64,000 nt of DNA from Actinomadura oligospora ATCC 43269 (GCF_000518265.1 NZ_JADG01000008.1:186001-250000), one strand, 5' to 3'; shown: positions 8,939-17,028, counted from the first letter of the stretch. Numbers and translations are program-made. Notes: generated from the letters alone by a model not told the origin.

Positions 8939-10306
8939 ATGTCTTCGGCTGGAAAGGTGCGGCGGCTCGCCGCCATCACGCTCGCGGCCGGCGCCGCCAC
9001 CACCGTCGTCGCCTCGGGTGCGGCGAACGCCTGGAACGGCGACCGCACCAGCGACGTGCGGCACGCCGTCCAGGGCGGCAAGGCCCGCAACGTCATCCTG
9101 CTGATCGGCGACGGCATGGGCGACTCGGAGATCACCATCGCCCGCAACTACTCGCAGGGCGCCGCCGGACGCCTCAACATGGACCGGCTGCCGCTGACCG
9201 GCGCGTACACCACCTACGCGCTGCAGAAGGCCAACCCGAACCTGCCCGACTACGTCACCGACTCGGCCGCTTCCGGGACGGGCTGGGCGACGGGCCGCAA
9301 GTCCTACAACGGCGCCATCTCGGTCACCCCGGACGGCAAGCCGCAGCAGACGATCCTGGAGCTGGCCAAGCGCGCCGGCTACCGGACCGGCGACGTCACG
9401 ACCGCCGAGCTGACCGACGCCACCCCGGCCGTCCTCGCCTCGCACGTGGTCGACCGCGGCTGCCAGGGCCCGGCGGACATGAAGAACTGCCCGACCAACG
9501 CCAAGGAGAACGGCGGCGCGGGCTCGATCGCGGAGCAGGAGGTGCAGACCGGCGCCGACGTCTACCTGGGCGGCGGCAAGGCCCGCTTCGCGCAGACCGT
9601 CAAGGCCGGGCGGTTCCAGGGCAAGACGGTCGTCGACCAGGCCAAGGCCGCGGGCTACGACGTCGTCACCGACGTGAACGGCCTCCAGTCGGCGCGTCCG
9701 GGCAAGAACGGCCGCCTGCTCGGCCTGTTCTCCGACGGCAACATGCCGCAGGAGTGGACCGGTCCGCTCGCCAAGACCGGCGGCACCGACCCGTCCCGCT
9801 GCGCCCCGAACGACAAGTTCAGCGGCCCGCACCTGACCCAGATGACGTCCAAGGCCCTGAACGTCCTGGACGACCAGACCCGGCACGGGAAGAAGGGCTT
9901 CTTCCTCCAGGTCGAGGGCGCGTCGATCGACAAGCGCGACCACGCGGCCGACCCGTGCGGCCAGATCGGCGAGACCGTCGAGTTCGACAAGGCCGTCAAG
10001 CTGGCCAGGGACTACGCCCGGCAGCACCCCGACACGCTCGTGGTGACGACCGCCGACCACGGCCACACCAGCCAGATCATCCCGCTGGACGCCCAGAGCC
10101 CCGGCCAGACCGCGACCCTGGTCACCGACGAGGGCGCCCAGATGAAGATCAACTACGCCACCAACCCGGCCGGCCAGTCGCAGGAGCACACCGGCACCCA
10201 GGTGCGCATCGCCGCCCAGGGCCCGCAGGCCGCGAACGTGGTCGGCGTGACCAACCAGACCGACCTGTTCGGCACCATCAACCGCGCGCTGGGCCTCCGT
10301 CACTAG
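8939..10306 (+). CDS. Secreted alkaline phosphatase
   Basis: 455-aa PhoA-superfamily phosphomonoesterase. The N-terminal signal peptide ends near ASGAANA. Metal and catalytic motifs are intact: LLIGDGMGDSE (D58), VTDSAASGTGWATG with nucleophile S109, DKRDHAADP, and TTADHGHTSQ near the C-terminus. ATG 8939 is preceded by GGGGAGG; an earlier in-frame start at 8891 would place residues before the signal peptide. It should release phosphate from organic esters outside the membrane. Upstream repeats suggest regulation by phosphate (inference). Confidence 0.9.
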   Translation: MSSAGKVRRLAAITLAAGAATTVVASGAANAWNGDRTSDVRHAVQGGKARNVILLIGDGMGDSEITIARNYSQGAAGRLNMDRLPLTGAYTTYALQKANPNLPDYVTDSAASGTGWATGRKSYNGAISVTPDGKPQQTILELAKRAGYRTGDVTTAELTDATPAVLASHVVDRGCQGPADMKNCPTNAKENGGAGSIAEQEVQTGADVYLGGGKARFAQTVKAGRFQGKTVVDQAKAAGYDVVTDVNGLQSARPGKNGRLLGLFSDGNMPQEWTGPLAKTGGTDPSRCAPNDKFSGPHLTQMTSKALNVLDDQTRHGKKGFFLQVEGASIDKRDHAADPCGQIGETVEFDKAVKLARDYARQHPDTLVVTTADHGHTSQIIPLDAQSPGQTATLVTDEGAQMKINYATNPAGQSQEHTGTQVRIAAQGPQAANVVGVTNQTDLFGTINRALGLRH

Positions 10307-10809
10307 GCACCACCGCTCCCACGGACCCGTCCGATCCCGCGCACCCGGGACCGGCCGGGTCCGTTCACGTTCCCGCCCGCCCCGGCCCGCGCGGAACCCC
10401 TCAGCACGGGAGGGGCGTCCCGTGCGTGGAGGGGGGCGCTCGCGTGGGGGGTGGGTTCACCGTCGTTACGGACGTGCCTGAGCCGCCTTCCCTGCGTGTC
10501 CGCTTCCGGGGGCGTGCCGCCGCGGCGCACGGCGGGATCGGGGGCCCGAATGGGGGTGCCGTGGGACGCGGGTCCATCCTGTGGTATCGCCGCTATTCGC
10601 GTTATCGGGAAGATGAAACCTACTCACCAGGAACCTACTGAAAAGTAGCCTCGGCGCTCGGGCAAATTACCGGAATTCGGCCATCCTCGGTACGCTGACC
10701 TGCGCGGGGGCAGCCGTCCGGGCTCTGGACCGGCTCACGGGAACTGCTCGGCGGCGTGCCGGTAACGGCTCCGGCGTTACAGTTGCGGGTGCCGAATTCG
10801 GGAGGCCGG
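10307..10809. other. 503-bp intergenic region with a short operator-like repeat
   Basis: No convincing gene. The 3' half is AT-richer. AACCTACT is repeated at 10617-10624 and 10632-10639, and the second copy belongs to an inverted repeat CTACT-gaaa-AGTAG (10635-10648). It probably holds the promoter and operator of the PlsC gene. Confidence 0.4.
10321..10364 (+). terminator. Possible terminator after alkaline phosphatase
   Basis: ACGGACCC (10321-10328) pairs with GGGTCCGT (10357-10364) around a long GC-rich loop. No T-run follows. Confidence 0.35.
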
Positions 10810-11481
10810 GTGTTCTACACGTTCATGACGCGAATCGTCGCTCCGATCCTGCGTCTGCTCTTCCGCCCCCGGATCGAGGGCCTGGAGAACGTGCCCAAGT
10901 ACGGGCCGCTCATCGTGGCCAGCAACCACCTGTCGTTCATCGACAGCTTCATCATCCCGCTGGCCGTCCCGCGCCCCGTCACCTACATCGCCAAGGCCGA
11001 CTACTTCGAGGGCGCCGGGCTCAAGGGCCGGTTCGTGCGGTGGTTCCTCACCACCCTCGGCCACGTCCCGGTGCGCCGCGGCGCGCAGCGCGCCGCGATG
11101 GGCGCGCTCGAGCAGGCCGTCGAGATCCTCGGCAACAGCGGCGCGTTCGCGATCTACCCCGAGGGCACCCGCTCCCGCGACGGACGGCTCTACCGGGGCC
11201 GCACGGGCGTCGGCTGGCTGGTGCTGGAGTCCGGCGCGCGCGTCCTCCCGGTCGGTCTCGCGGGCACCGAGGAGATCCAGCCGATCGGCGCCTCGATGCC
11301 CCGCTTCCTCGGCCCCCGCCCGACCATCCGCATCGGCGAGCCCCTCGACTTCTCGCACTACCGCGACCTGCCGCCCGCCAAGGCCCGCCGCCTCATCACC
11401 GACGAGATCGTCCAGCACATCCAGAAGCTCTCCGGCCAGGACTTCGCAGGCGGCTACAACGACCACGCGGAATTGAGTTGA
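10810..11481 (+). CDS. 1-acyl-sn-glycerol-3-phosphate acyltransferase (PlsC family)
   Basis: 223-aa membrane-associated acyltransferase of phospholipid synthesis, transferring an acyl chain to lysophosphatidic acid or a related acceptor. The HX4D motif is NHLSFID, and the substrate site FAIYPEGTRS follows, with a basic, hydrophobic N-terminus (TRIVAPILRLLFRPR). GTG 10810 has GGAGG at 10801-10805; an earlier GTG/ATG frame from 10756 lacks one. Monocistronic. The acceptor cannot be told from sequence. Confidence 0.88.
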   Translation: MFYTFMTRIVAPILRLLFRPRIEGLENVPKYGPLIVASNHLSFIDSFIIPLAVPRPVTYIAKADYFEGAGLKGRFVRWFLTTLGHVPVRRGAQRAAMGALEQAVEILGNSGAFAIYPEGTRSRDGRLYRGRTGVGWLVLESGARVLPVGLAGTEEIQPIGASMPRFLGPRPTIRIGEPLDFSHYRDLPPAKARRLITDEIVQHIQKLSGQDFAGGYNDHAELS

Positions 11482-11533
11482 GCCTCCGGCTCCACGCCCT
11501 CGCCTAGCGGCTCGGGCGCGGCCCGGAAGCTCG

Positions 11534-11612
11534 TGCGAGTGCGGCATCGCTTCGCGATCAACCGCACGGGACTCGCCTTCGGCTTCGTCCCGCGCGGTTG
11601 GTAACGCACTCG
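11534..11612. repeat. Nested three-arm inverted repeat between convergent genes
   Basis: Outer arms CGAGTGCG (11536-11543) and CGCACTCG (11605-11612) enclose two internal hairpins: ATCGC-ttc-GCGAT (11546-11558), and AACCGC/CGGGAC (11560-11572) with GTCCCG/GCGGTT (11587-11599). It sits just after plsC and before the 3' end of the lipoprotein gene, so it could act as a bidirectional terminator. The layered form resembles a dispersed intergenic element. Confidence 0.7.
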
Positions 11613-11630
11613 CGCCGGTTGCGGCTCGTG

Positions 11631-12194
11631 CTAGACGTTCGGCGGGGTCTTGTCCTTGATGGTCGCGCCGTTCTGGCTCGCCTGTTGGCGGAAGCTCTCT
11701 ATGGCGCCGCCCGCCGAGCCGATCTGGGACGGGTCGGCGTCGCCCGACTTCAGCTTGTCGGTCAGGCCGGACAGGTTGTTCTTGAGGGATTCGAGCGGCT
11801 GCTTGAGCTTGGTGCACAGCGTCGGGTCGGCGTCCACGAGCTTGCGGGCCGCGTTCAGCCGGTTCAGCGCGAACGCGCCGGCGGCGGCGCCCTTCACGAT
11901 CGCCTTCTTCCGGTCCTGCGCGCCGGACTTGAACGTCCCGGCCTTCCAGGGCTTGTAGATCCAGCGGTGGAAGGCGCCGAACGCCAGCCCCGCGTCCCCG
12001 GCGAACCGGGTCTTGGCGAACTTCTTGGTGGCCTCGGACGGGCACGTCCCGGGCGACGCGCCCCCGGTGCCGGACGCGCTGGGCATCGCGGGCCCGGACG
12101 TTCCCGTCGCGTGGTGGGCCTTGCTCCCGCACGCCCCCGAACCGAGGAGCGCCAGCGCCAGCAGGACGGGCAGCACAAGGAGTCTGCGCGACAT
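11631..12194 (-). CDS. Hypothetical lipoprotein
   Basis: 187-aa predicted lipoprotein. Hydrophobic signal ending in lipobox GSGAC with C22, a Ser/Gly/Thr linker (about 25-50), then a helical domain with CPSEATKK near the start and a later Cys in LCTKLKQ. ATG 12194 is selected from several close ATG codons because GGAGG ends 9 nt upstream. Transcribed divergently from the other lipoprotein gene and convergent with plsC. I recognise no family and assign no function beyond membrane anchoring. Confidence 0.72.
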   Translation of the reverse strand: MSRRLLVLPVLLALALLGSGACGSKAHHATGTSGPAMPSASGTGGASPGTCPSEATKKFAKTRFAGDAGLAFGAFHRWIYKPWKAGTFKSGAQDRKKAIVKGAAAGAFALNRLNAARKLVDADPTLCTKLKQPLESLKNNLSGLTDKLKSGDADPSQIGSAGGAIESFRQQASQNGATIKDKTPPNV

Positions 12195-12333
12195 CGTCAT
12201 CATCCTCCACATGTGGTGACCGAAGGGTCACGGTCGGTAGCACTTCTACCCGGGGCCCGGTGAACTGAAAGCGCGGGGCGGTCCGGCTCGTCCGATGGCG
12301 TGTCGTCCGAGCGGTTCCGGCCCGGACGCCCCG

Positions 12334-12339
12334 TAAGGT
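12334..12339 (+). promoter_or_regulatory. -10 box of a leaderless promoter
   Basis: TAAGGT, 7 nt before ATG 12347; no Shine-Dalgarno is visible. Confidence 0.5.
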
Positions 12340-12346
12340 CGCGGAC

Positions 12347-13084
12347 ATGTCCTCCCGAGCGCCGTTTCCGCCCGCGACCCGCACGCCGCTCCGCCCGCTC
12401 GCGACGAGCCTGGCGCTGGTCACCGCGGCGACGGTCGGGCTCGCGGGATGCGGTGGCGGCGGGTCGCACGGCACCGGCGGAGGACGGCGCGCCGCGCTCG
12501 CGCTGACCGGCTACACGTCCGACCAGCTCAAGCTCGCGCTGCTCACCGACATCACCGGCTACCAGCGCGCCGGGGAGCCGGACTCGGGGGAGTACGGCTC
12601 GCTCAAGGGCATCCAGAACTTCGCGCAGCTCCAGCGGCAGGTCACCTTGGACAAGCCGCGCTGCGCCGACGCCGCCGCAGGCCAGCCCGACGTCGACCGG
12701 GCCGCCCCGGCCGCGCTGACCAGCTTCAACCGCGGTGACGGGCAGGTCGTCACCGAGACCCTCATGGGCATGCCGGACGAGGCGGCCCAGCGCCAGATCC
12801 AGCGACGCGTCACGTCCGGCTGCCTGGCCTTCCGGACCCGCGTCGGGACGCGCTGGGCCGAGCACCGCGTCTCCGAGTTCCCCGGCGGGACGATCGGCCG
12901 GGGCTCGCGCACCGTCGGCGTCAGCACCATCAGCGGAACCTCCCACACCCGCGCCTGGTACGTCGTCCTGCGCGGGCGGCACAGCGTCGCCACCGTCAGC
13001 CTCTTCGGCCCGAACGCCACCCGCGCGGAGGTCGAGCAACTCGCCCGCCAGGCCTACGACCGCAGCGAGCACTACCTCCCCTGA
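12347..13084 (+). CDS. Hypothetical lipoprotein
   Basis: 245-aa predicted lipoprotein with signal sequence and lipobox GLAGC at C35, a Gly-rich linker, and an extracytoplasmic domain of about 190 residues containing two further cysteines (RCADAA, SGCLAF) that could pair. The start is supported by a TANNNT box 7 nt upstream, consistent with a leaderless transcript. The composition resembles sensor-domain lipoproteins of actinobacteria, but I cannot name a family. Function unknown. Confidence 0.75.
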   Translation: MSSRAPFPPATRTPLRPLATSLALVTAATVGLAGCGGGGSHGTGGGRRAALALTGYTSDQLKLALLTDITGYQRAGEPDSGEYGSLKGIQNFAQLQRQVTLDKPRCADAAAGQPDVDRAAPAALTSFNRGDGQVVTETLMGMPDEAAQRQIQRRVTSGCLAFRTRVGTRWAEHRVSEFPGGTIGRGSRTVGVSTISGTSHTRAWYVVLRGRHSVATVSLFGPNATRAEVEQLARQAYDRSEHYLP

Positions 13085-13272
13085 CCATCCGGCGAGGGGC
13101 CACGACCAGGGCGCGTTCGCCTCAGGCATCCCGTGACCGTCCGGCGGACGTACGCCCCCTGGGAGGCGTGCCTGGAATGGGCACTACCTCCTGTGAGGGT
13201 CCGGCGGATACCGTGCAGGCGGGCGGACGTCGAGGGGCGACCGCGCGGGACGGGCGGATCGGGGAGCGGCGC

Positions 13273-13473
13273 GTGATCGGGAAAGAGGGACGGGTCATCG
13301 GCCGGATCGGGCCGCGGCTCGTCGGCGAGGTGATGATCCCGGTCCGGGGAGGCTCGGAGGCGTTCTACGCGCATCCGGTCGACCCGAAGGAGGAGATCGG
13401 CGTCGGCGAGATCGTGGTCGTCGTCGAGTACCACCCGCCGCGCACCGTCTACGTCGCCCGCGCCCTCGTCTGA
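13273..13473 (+). CDS. Short NfeD-like protein (OB-fold domain only)
   Basis: 66-aa protein matching the soluble C-terminal OB-fold of NfeD proteins (segments GRIGPRLVGEVMIPVRGG and IGVGEIVVVVEY). Membrane and protease parts of full NfeD are absent. GTG 13273 has GGGGAG 7-12 nt upstream; a frame from 13168 would add a low-complexity extension. NfeD homologues pair with SPFH/flotillin genes, and one follows 223 bp downstream, which supports the call. Likely partners the flotillin in membrane microdomains (inference). Confidence 0.68.
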   Translation: MIGKEGRVIGRIGPRLVGEVMIPVRGGSEAFYAHPVDPKEEIGVGEIVVVVEYHPPRTVYVARALV

Positions 13474-13696
13474 CGCCCCGGCCCGGTCCGCGCTCGTCCG
13501 ATACCGCGTCCGGCCGTCCTCGGCACGGCCCTGGCGCCGGCGTCCGGATTCGGACGGGGCGAGGAGGATGTGTCCCGGGGGAGGGAACCGATCACCACGG
13601 CCTACCGTCTAGTGACCAACGGCTCCGGAAACCGGACGAACAGGCTCCCCGGCGGTGCCGTTGTCCCGGCCCCGGCCGGGTCGGTTGGAGGGGCGG

Positions 13697-15052
13697 ATGC
13701 CAGTGGTCATCGTGGCGGTAGCGGTCGTCGTCGCCGTCATCTTCCTGATCGTCGTGTTCAAGATGATCTGGCGCGTCGCGGAACCCAACGAGGCGCTGAT
13801 CATCTCCGGCCTGGGCGCGCGGTCCAAGCCGGTCAACGGGCTGGACAGTCTCGGGTTCAAGGTCGTCACGGGCAAGGGCACCATGGTGATGCCCGGCTTC
13901 CAGGTCGCCCGCAGGCTCCGGCTGGACATCCACAACACCACCCTCGAGGTGCACTGCGTGACGCAGCAGGGCATCCCGGTGCAGGTCAAGGGCGTGGTGA
14001 TCTACAAGGTCGGGGACGACCTGGTCTCGATCGCCAACGCGTCCCGGCGCTTCCTGGACCAGCAGAAGTCGATGGACGGCGCGATCCACGAGCTGTTCAC
14101 CGGCCACCTGCGCTCCATCATCGGCGGCCTCACCGTCGAGGACCTCATCCTCAACCGCGAGCGCCTCACCAGCGAGACCCGGCTGAGCGCCGCCGACGAG
14201 ATGAGCAAGCTCGGCCTGGTCGTCGACTCGCTCCAGATCCAGGAGATCGAGGACGCCACCGGCTACATCACCAACCTCGGCCGTCCGCACGCCGCCGCCG
14301 TCGCGTCCGCCGCCCGCATCGCCGAGGCCGAGCGGGACCGCGAGGCCACCGAGCGCGAGCAGGAGGCCGCCCGGCAGAACGCGGCCGTCATCCGCGACAC
14401 CGAGATCAAGAAGGCCGAGTACCAGGGCCAGGTGCAGCAGGCCGAGCAGCAGGCGAAGCAGGAGGTCATCGAGAAGGAGACCCGCAACGCCGAGCTGGAG
14501 GCCGAGCGCACCGAGAAGCTGCTGGAGAGCCAGATCCGCAAGCCCGCCGACGCGCGCGCGTACGAGCGGGTCAAGCTGGCCGAGGCCGAGCGCGAGGAGC
14601 GCGTCGCGCACGCGCAGGCCGCCGCGACCGAGACGCAGCTGAAGGCTCAGCGGGAGGCGGAGGCCACCCGCATCCTCGGTGAGGCGCAGGCCGGGGCGAT
14701 CCGCAACAAGGGTCTCGCCGAGGCGGACGCCATCAAGGCGCGCGCGCAGGCCCTGTCGGAGAACACCGAGGCGGTCATCGCCCAGCAGCTCGCCGAGCGC
14801 TGGCCGGAGATCGTCGAGGCGGGCGCGGGCGTGTTCGGCAACGTCGACAACATGGTCGTGCTGAACGGCGCGGAGGGCATCGAGGAGATGCTCGCCAAGG
14901 CGCTCACCCTCGGCGGCGCGGGCCTCGGCCTCGCCCGGAACCTGCTGGCGGGCACCGCCGGGGTGCCGTCGGCGAACGGCCAGAAGCCGGTGGACGGCAC
15001 GGCTCCCAGCCTGCCCGCCGCCGACGGCCCTTCCGGCACTCCGGAAGCCTGA
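13697..15052 (+). CDS. Flotillin-like SPFH protein
   Basis: 451-aa membrane-associated scaffold. N-terminal hydrophobic hairpin (about 1-25, VVIVAVAVVVAVIFLIVV), SPFH/band 7 domain (about 27-210), then a long Ala/Glu-rich coiled coil (about 210-365) and a C-terminal region with VAGAG-type hydrophobic patches typical of flotillins. ATG 13697 has GGAGGGG upstream. It organises membrane domains; the NfeD-like gene before it is the usual companion. Followed by a strong terminator. Confidence 0.9.
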   Translation: MPVVIVAVAVVVAVIFLIVVFKMIWRVAEPNEALIISGLGARSKPVNGLDSLGFKVVTGKGTMVMPGFQVARRLRLDIHNTTLEVHCVTQQGIPVQVKGVVIYKVGDDLVSIANASRRFLDQQKSMDGAIHELFTGHLRSIIGGLTVEDLILNRERLTSETRLSAADEMSKLGLVVDSLQIQEIEDATGYITNLGRPHAAAVASAARIAEAERDREATEREQEAARQNAAVIRDTEIKKAEYQGQVQQAEQQAKQEVIEKETRNAELEAERTEKLLESQIRKPADARAYERVKLAEAEREERVAHAQAAATETQLKAQREAEATRILGEAQAGAIRNKGLAEADAIKARAQALSENTEAVIAQQLAERWPEIVEAGAGVFGNVDNMVVLNGAEGIEEMLAKALTLGGAGLGLARNLLAGTAGVPSANGQKPVDGTAPSLPAADGPSGTPEA

Positions 15053-15069
15053 CCGTTCCCTTTCCCCGA

Positions 15070-15114
15070 GCCGGGGCCCGGACGCGCGACGCGTCCGGGC
15101 CCCGGCCCTTTTCC
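15070..15114 (+). terminator. Rho-independent terminator after the flotillin gene
   Basis: A 16-bp perfect stem (15070-15085 with 15091-15106), 5-nt loop, then CCTTTTCCC. Confidence 0.85.
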
Positions 15115-15145
15115 CAGGTGGTGAATCCTTCTGAGCAGTCGCAAA

Positions 15146-15595
15146 GTGCGTCCGCTGAAGGTCGGCGCGGACATCTACCGGCGCTCGACCGGGCACGCCC
15201 ACACGCAGGGCGATCCGGACAGCTGCCGCGAGGTCGTGCGCATCGCCCGCGCGGACCAGCGCAACCGCGGCCTCCAGGTCACCTTCCGGACGGGCCCCGG
15301 CCTGCTCGTCAACGACGGCTACCCGATGCACGACGGCCTGATCTGCCGCGCCGCGGACGACGTGACCCTGAACCTGCACCTCCCGTCCGTCGTCCGGGCG
15401 ATCCTGGACGCGGCGATCGAGCACGGCTGGGACACCCGGTCCGTCCTGTCCCTGGACGGCTGGGAGCTGCTGGACACCATCCTGACCAAACTCCCCCCAG
15501 AGCCCGAGCCAGAGCCAGGGGCTGAGCCAGGGGGCGAGCGCGGGCGTGAGGCCGGGGTGGGGCGTGGAGCCGGGGCGGGTGGGGACGAGGGGTGA
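15146..15595 (+). CDS. Hypothetical protein
   Basis: About 149 aa. A compact globular part (about 1-115) is followed by a Glu/Pro/Gly/Arg-rich low-complexity tail. I recognise no family; alternation of charged and hydrophobic residues and usual codon bias support a real gene. Start uncertain: GTG 15146 lacks a ribosome site, while CTG 15131 has AGGTGG upstream; an in-frame stop at 15122 limits extension. Confidence 0.6.
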   Translation: MRPLKVGADIYRRSTGHAHTQGDPDSCREVVRIARADQRNRGLQVTFRTGPGLLVNDGYPMHDGLICRAADDVTLNLHLPSVVRAILDAAIEHGWDTRSVLSLDGWELLDTILTKLPPEPEPEPGAEPGGERGREAGVGRGAGAGGDEG

Positions 15596-15639
15596 TCGCG
15601 CTCCGTGCCGACCGGGTCCCACGGGGCGCGTGACCCGGA

Positions 15640-15645
15640 TAACGT
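15640..15645 (+). promoter_or_regulatory. -10 box of a leaderless promoter
   Basis: TAACGT, 7 nt before ATG 15653 of the Nudix-type regulator. Confidence 0.5.
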
Positions 15646-15652
15646 CAGGGGC

Positions 15653-16336
15653 ATGTCCGTGCCCCGGCTCGCCGTCTCTGTCGATCTCGTCGTCCTCACC
15701 GTCCGGGAACAGCGGCTGAGCGCGCTGACGTGGCGGCGTGACCGGGATCCGTACGACGGGGCGTGGTCGCTGCCCGGCGGGTTCATCCAGCTCGACGAGG
15801 ACCTTCCGGCCGCCGCGTCCCGGCTGATGGCCGAGCGCGCCGGGCTCGCCGACGTCCGCATCCACCTGGAGCAGCTCGCCACCTACGGCTACCCCGACCG
15901 CGACCCCCGCCAGCGCGTCGTCAGCGTCGCCTACCTCGGCCTCGCCCCGGACCTGCCCGCCTCCAGCCGCGCCCAGGTGCTCTGGAAGCCGGTGGACGAC
16001 CTGGTGCACGTCGAGCGCGCCGCGTTCGACCACCGCCGCATCCTGCTGGACGGTGTGGAGCGCGCCCGCGCGAAGCTGGAGTACACCTCGCTCGCCGCCG
16101 CGTTCGCGCCGCCCGAGTTCACCGTCGCCGAGCTGCGCCGGGTCTACGAGATCGTCTGGGGCACGCCGCTCGACCCGCGCAACTTCCACCGCAAGGTCAC
16201 CGGCGCCGACCGCTTCCTCATCCCGACGGGCCGCACCACGACCCGCGACGGCGGCCGTCCCGCGCAGCTCTACACGCGCGGCGACGCCGAACAACTGCGC
16301 CCCCCGATGCTCCGCCAGCGCCCCTGCCCCGACTGA
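15653..16336 (+). CDS. NrtR-type regulator: Nudix domain fused to winged helix
   Basis: 227 aa: N-terminal Nudix fold (about 1-140) and a C-terminal winged-helix part (about 145-227, VAELRRVYEIVWG...NFHRKV), the NrtR architecture. The Nudix box is degenerate: GFIQLDE is kept, but the REUXEE core reads RLMAER, so hydrolysis is doubtful and ligand sensing is more likely. NrtR proteins bind ADP-ribose-type metabolites and usually control NAD genes, none of which is nearby. ATG 15653 fits a leaderless start. Confidence 0.82.
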   Translation: MSVPRLAVSVDLVVLTVREQRLSALTWRRDRDPYDGAWSLPGGFIQLDEDLPAAASRLMAERAGLADVRIHLEQLATYGYPDRDPRQRVVSVAYLGLAPDLPASSRAQVLWKPVDDLVHVERAAFDHRRILLDGVERARAKLEYTSLAAAFAPPEFTVAELRRVYEIVWGTPLDPRNFHRKVTGADRFLIPTGRTTTRDGGRPAQLYTRGDAEQLRPPMLRQRPCPD

Positions 16337-16726
16337 CCGTCCCGGTCGAGGTCGACGGTCTCGCCGCCTGCCTTCCGCTGTTCGGCCTGACCTCGGATCC
16401 GTCCTGATGGAGGGCCCGCAGCGACTGTCACCGACTGTCGCTTCCCGGTTGCGCTCGCGGTGTCCGAAACCATGACGGGGGTTGCGCAAACTAGCAAACT
16501 TGATCACCTTCGCGCGGGCCGTTCGGCATGACCTCACAAAGCGGGGCCGCCCGATGATCTTGGGGCTTGAAAAAGGGACGCGGACACGCCTTACTTTGAA
16601 GTGCCCCAAAACCCCGGGAGTTACCGGAGAAAGTGGGCGTCGATCGAACACCTCGCGCGCGGAAGGTCGACGCCTGTTTACTTCAACCATCAATTCCCGG
16701 GGAACCACCCCGAAAGGAGAGAAGCC
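16337..16726 (+). promoter_or_regulatory. AT-rich leader and promoter region of the peptide cassette
   Basis: 390 bp without a supported gene and lower in GC than its surroundings. Contains adjacent repeats GCAAACTA/GCAAACTT (16486-16501), a possible promoter TTGAAA (16567-16572), 18 nt, TTACTT (16591-16596), and the strong ribosome site AAAGGAG before ATG 16727. One open frame covers 16482-16730, but its codon use is unlike a gene here. Confidence 0.45.
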
Positions 16727-16891
16727 ATGAGCCGTCTCGTCGACCGCGTCCTGGACCGCTTCGTCCCCAAGGCCGACGCCTCCGCCTGCAGCGGTAACTA
16801 CTTCTGCAACGCGGCTGGTCACCCCGGCTACTGGTTCCGCTTCTGCTGCGTGGACAGCGGTTGCGACTGGACCTACATCCGCGGCTGCTGA
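16727..16891 (+). CDS. Six-cysteine small peptide, putative secreted peptide precursor
   Basis: 54 aa. Residues 1-20 form a charged, amphipathic leader (MSRLVDRVLDRFVPKADASA) with no hydrophobic signal stretch. Residues 21-54 carry six cysteines at 21, 27, 40, 41, 46 and 54 with many aromatic and glycine residues (NYFC, GYWFRFCC, CDWTY). The A-S-A before C21 is a signal-peptidase-like site. The gene has the best ribosome site in the area (AAAGGAG, 7 nt spacing). It is followed by a perfect palindrome and then genes for a thioredoxin-like protein, an ABC exporter and an S26 signal peptidase. This suggests an exported peptide with three disulfides; antimicrobial or signalling use is unproven. 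No lanthipeptide, lasso or YcaO enzyme is nearby. Confidence 0.72.
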   Translation: MSRLVDRVLDRFVPKADASACSGNYFCNAAGHPGYWFRFCCVDSGCDWTYIRGC

Positions 16892-16919
16892 TCCTGAAGT
16901 GATCTCAGCTTGAGCTCTG

Positions 16920-16951
16920 CCGGGCGGGACGCGGCGCCGCGTCCCGCCCGG
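16920..16951 (+). terminator. Perfect 32-nt palindrome after the peptide gene (attenuator)
   Basis: CCGGGCGGGACGCGGC followed directly by its reverse complement. It lies 28 nt after the peptide stop and 77 nt before the next gene. Likely partial terminator or 3' stabiliser giving excess peptide mRNA. Confidence 0.65.
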
Positions 16952-17028
16952 TGTGCGCCGTGGCCGTGGCCGCCGCGGCCGATCGTCCTGTTCGATGAAA
17001 ATCTCAATCCCTTCGCGAGGAACCGACA

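Noticed and set aside
8283..9104. 273-codon frame on the + strand
   Set aside because: It covers the STAS gene in antisense and the phosphatase promoter and signal peptide in another frame.
10451..10648. 65-codon frame before plsC
   Set aside because: No ribosome site, mixed composition, and it spans the likely operator.
16482..16730. 82-codon frame just before the peptide gene, overlapping its ATG
   Set aside because: Third codon positions are much less GC-rich than in real genes here and it has no ribosome site. It is more likely promoter and leader DNA.
16727..16891. The Cys-rich peptide as a lanthipeptide, lasso or thiopeptide precursor
   Set aside because: No LanB/C/M, YcaO, lasso cyclase or radical-SAM gene is nearby; a disulfide-only peptide explains the neighbours better.
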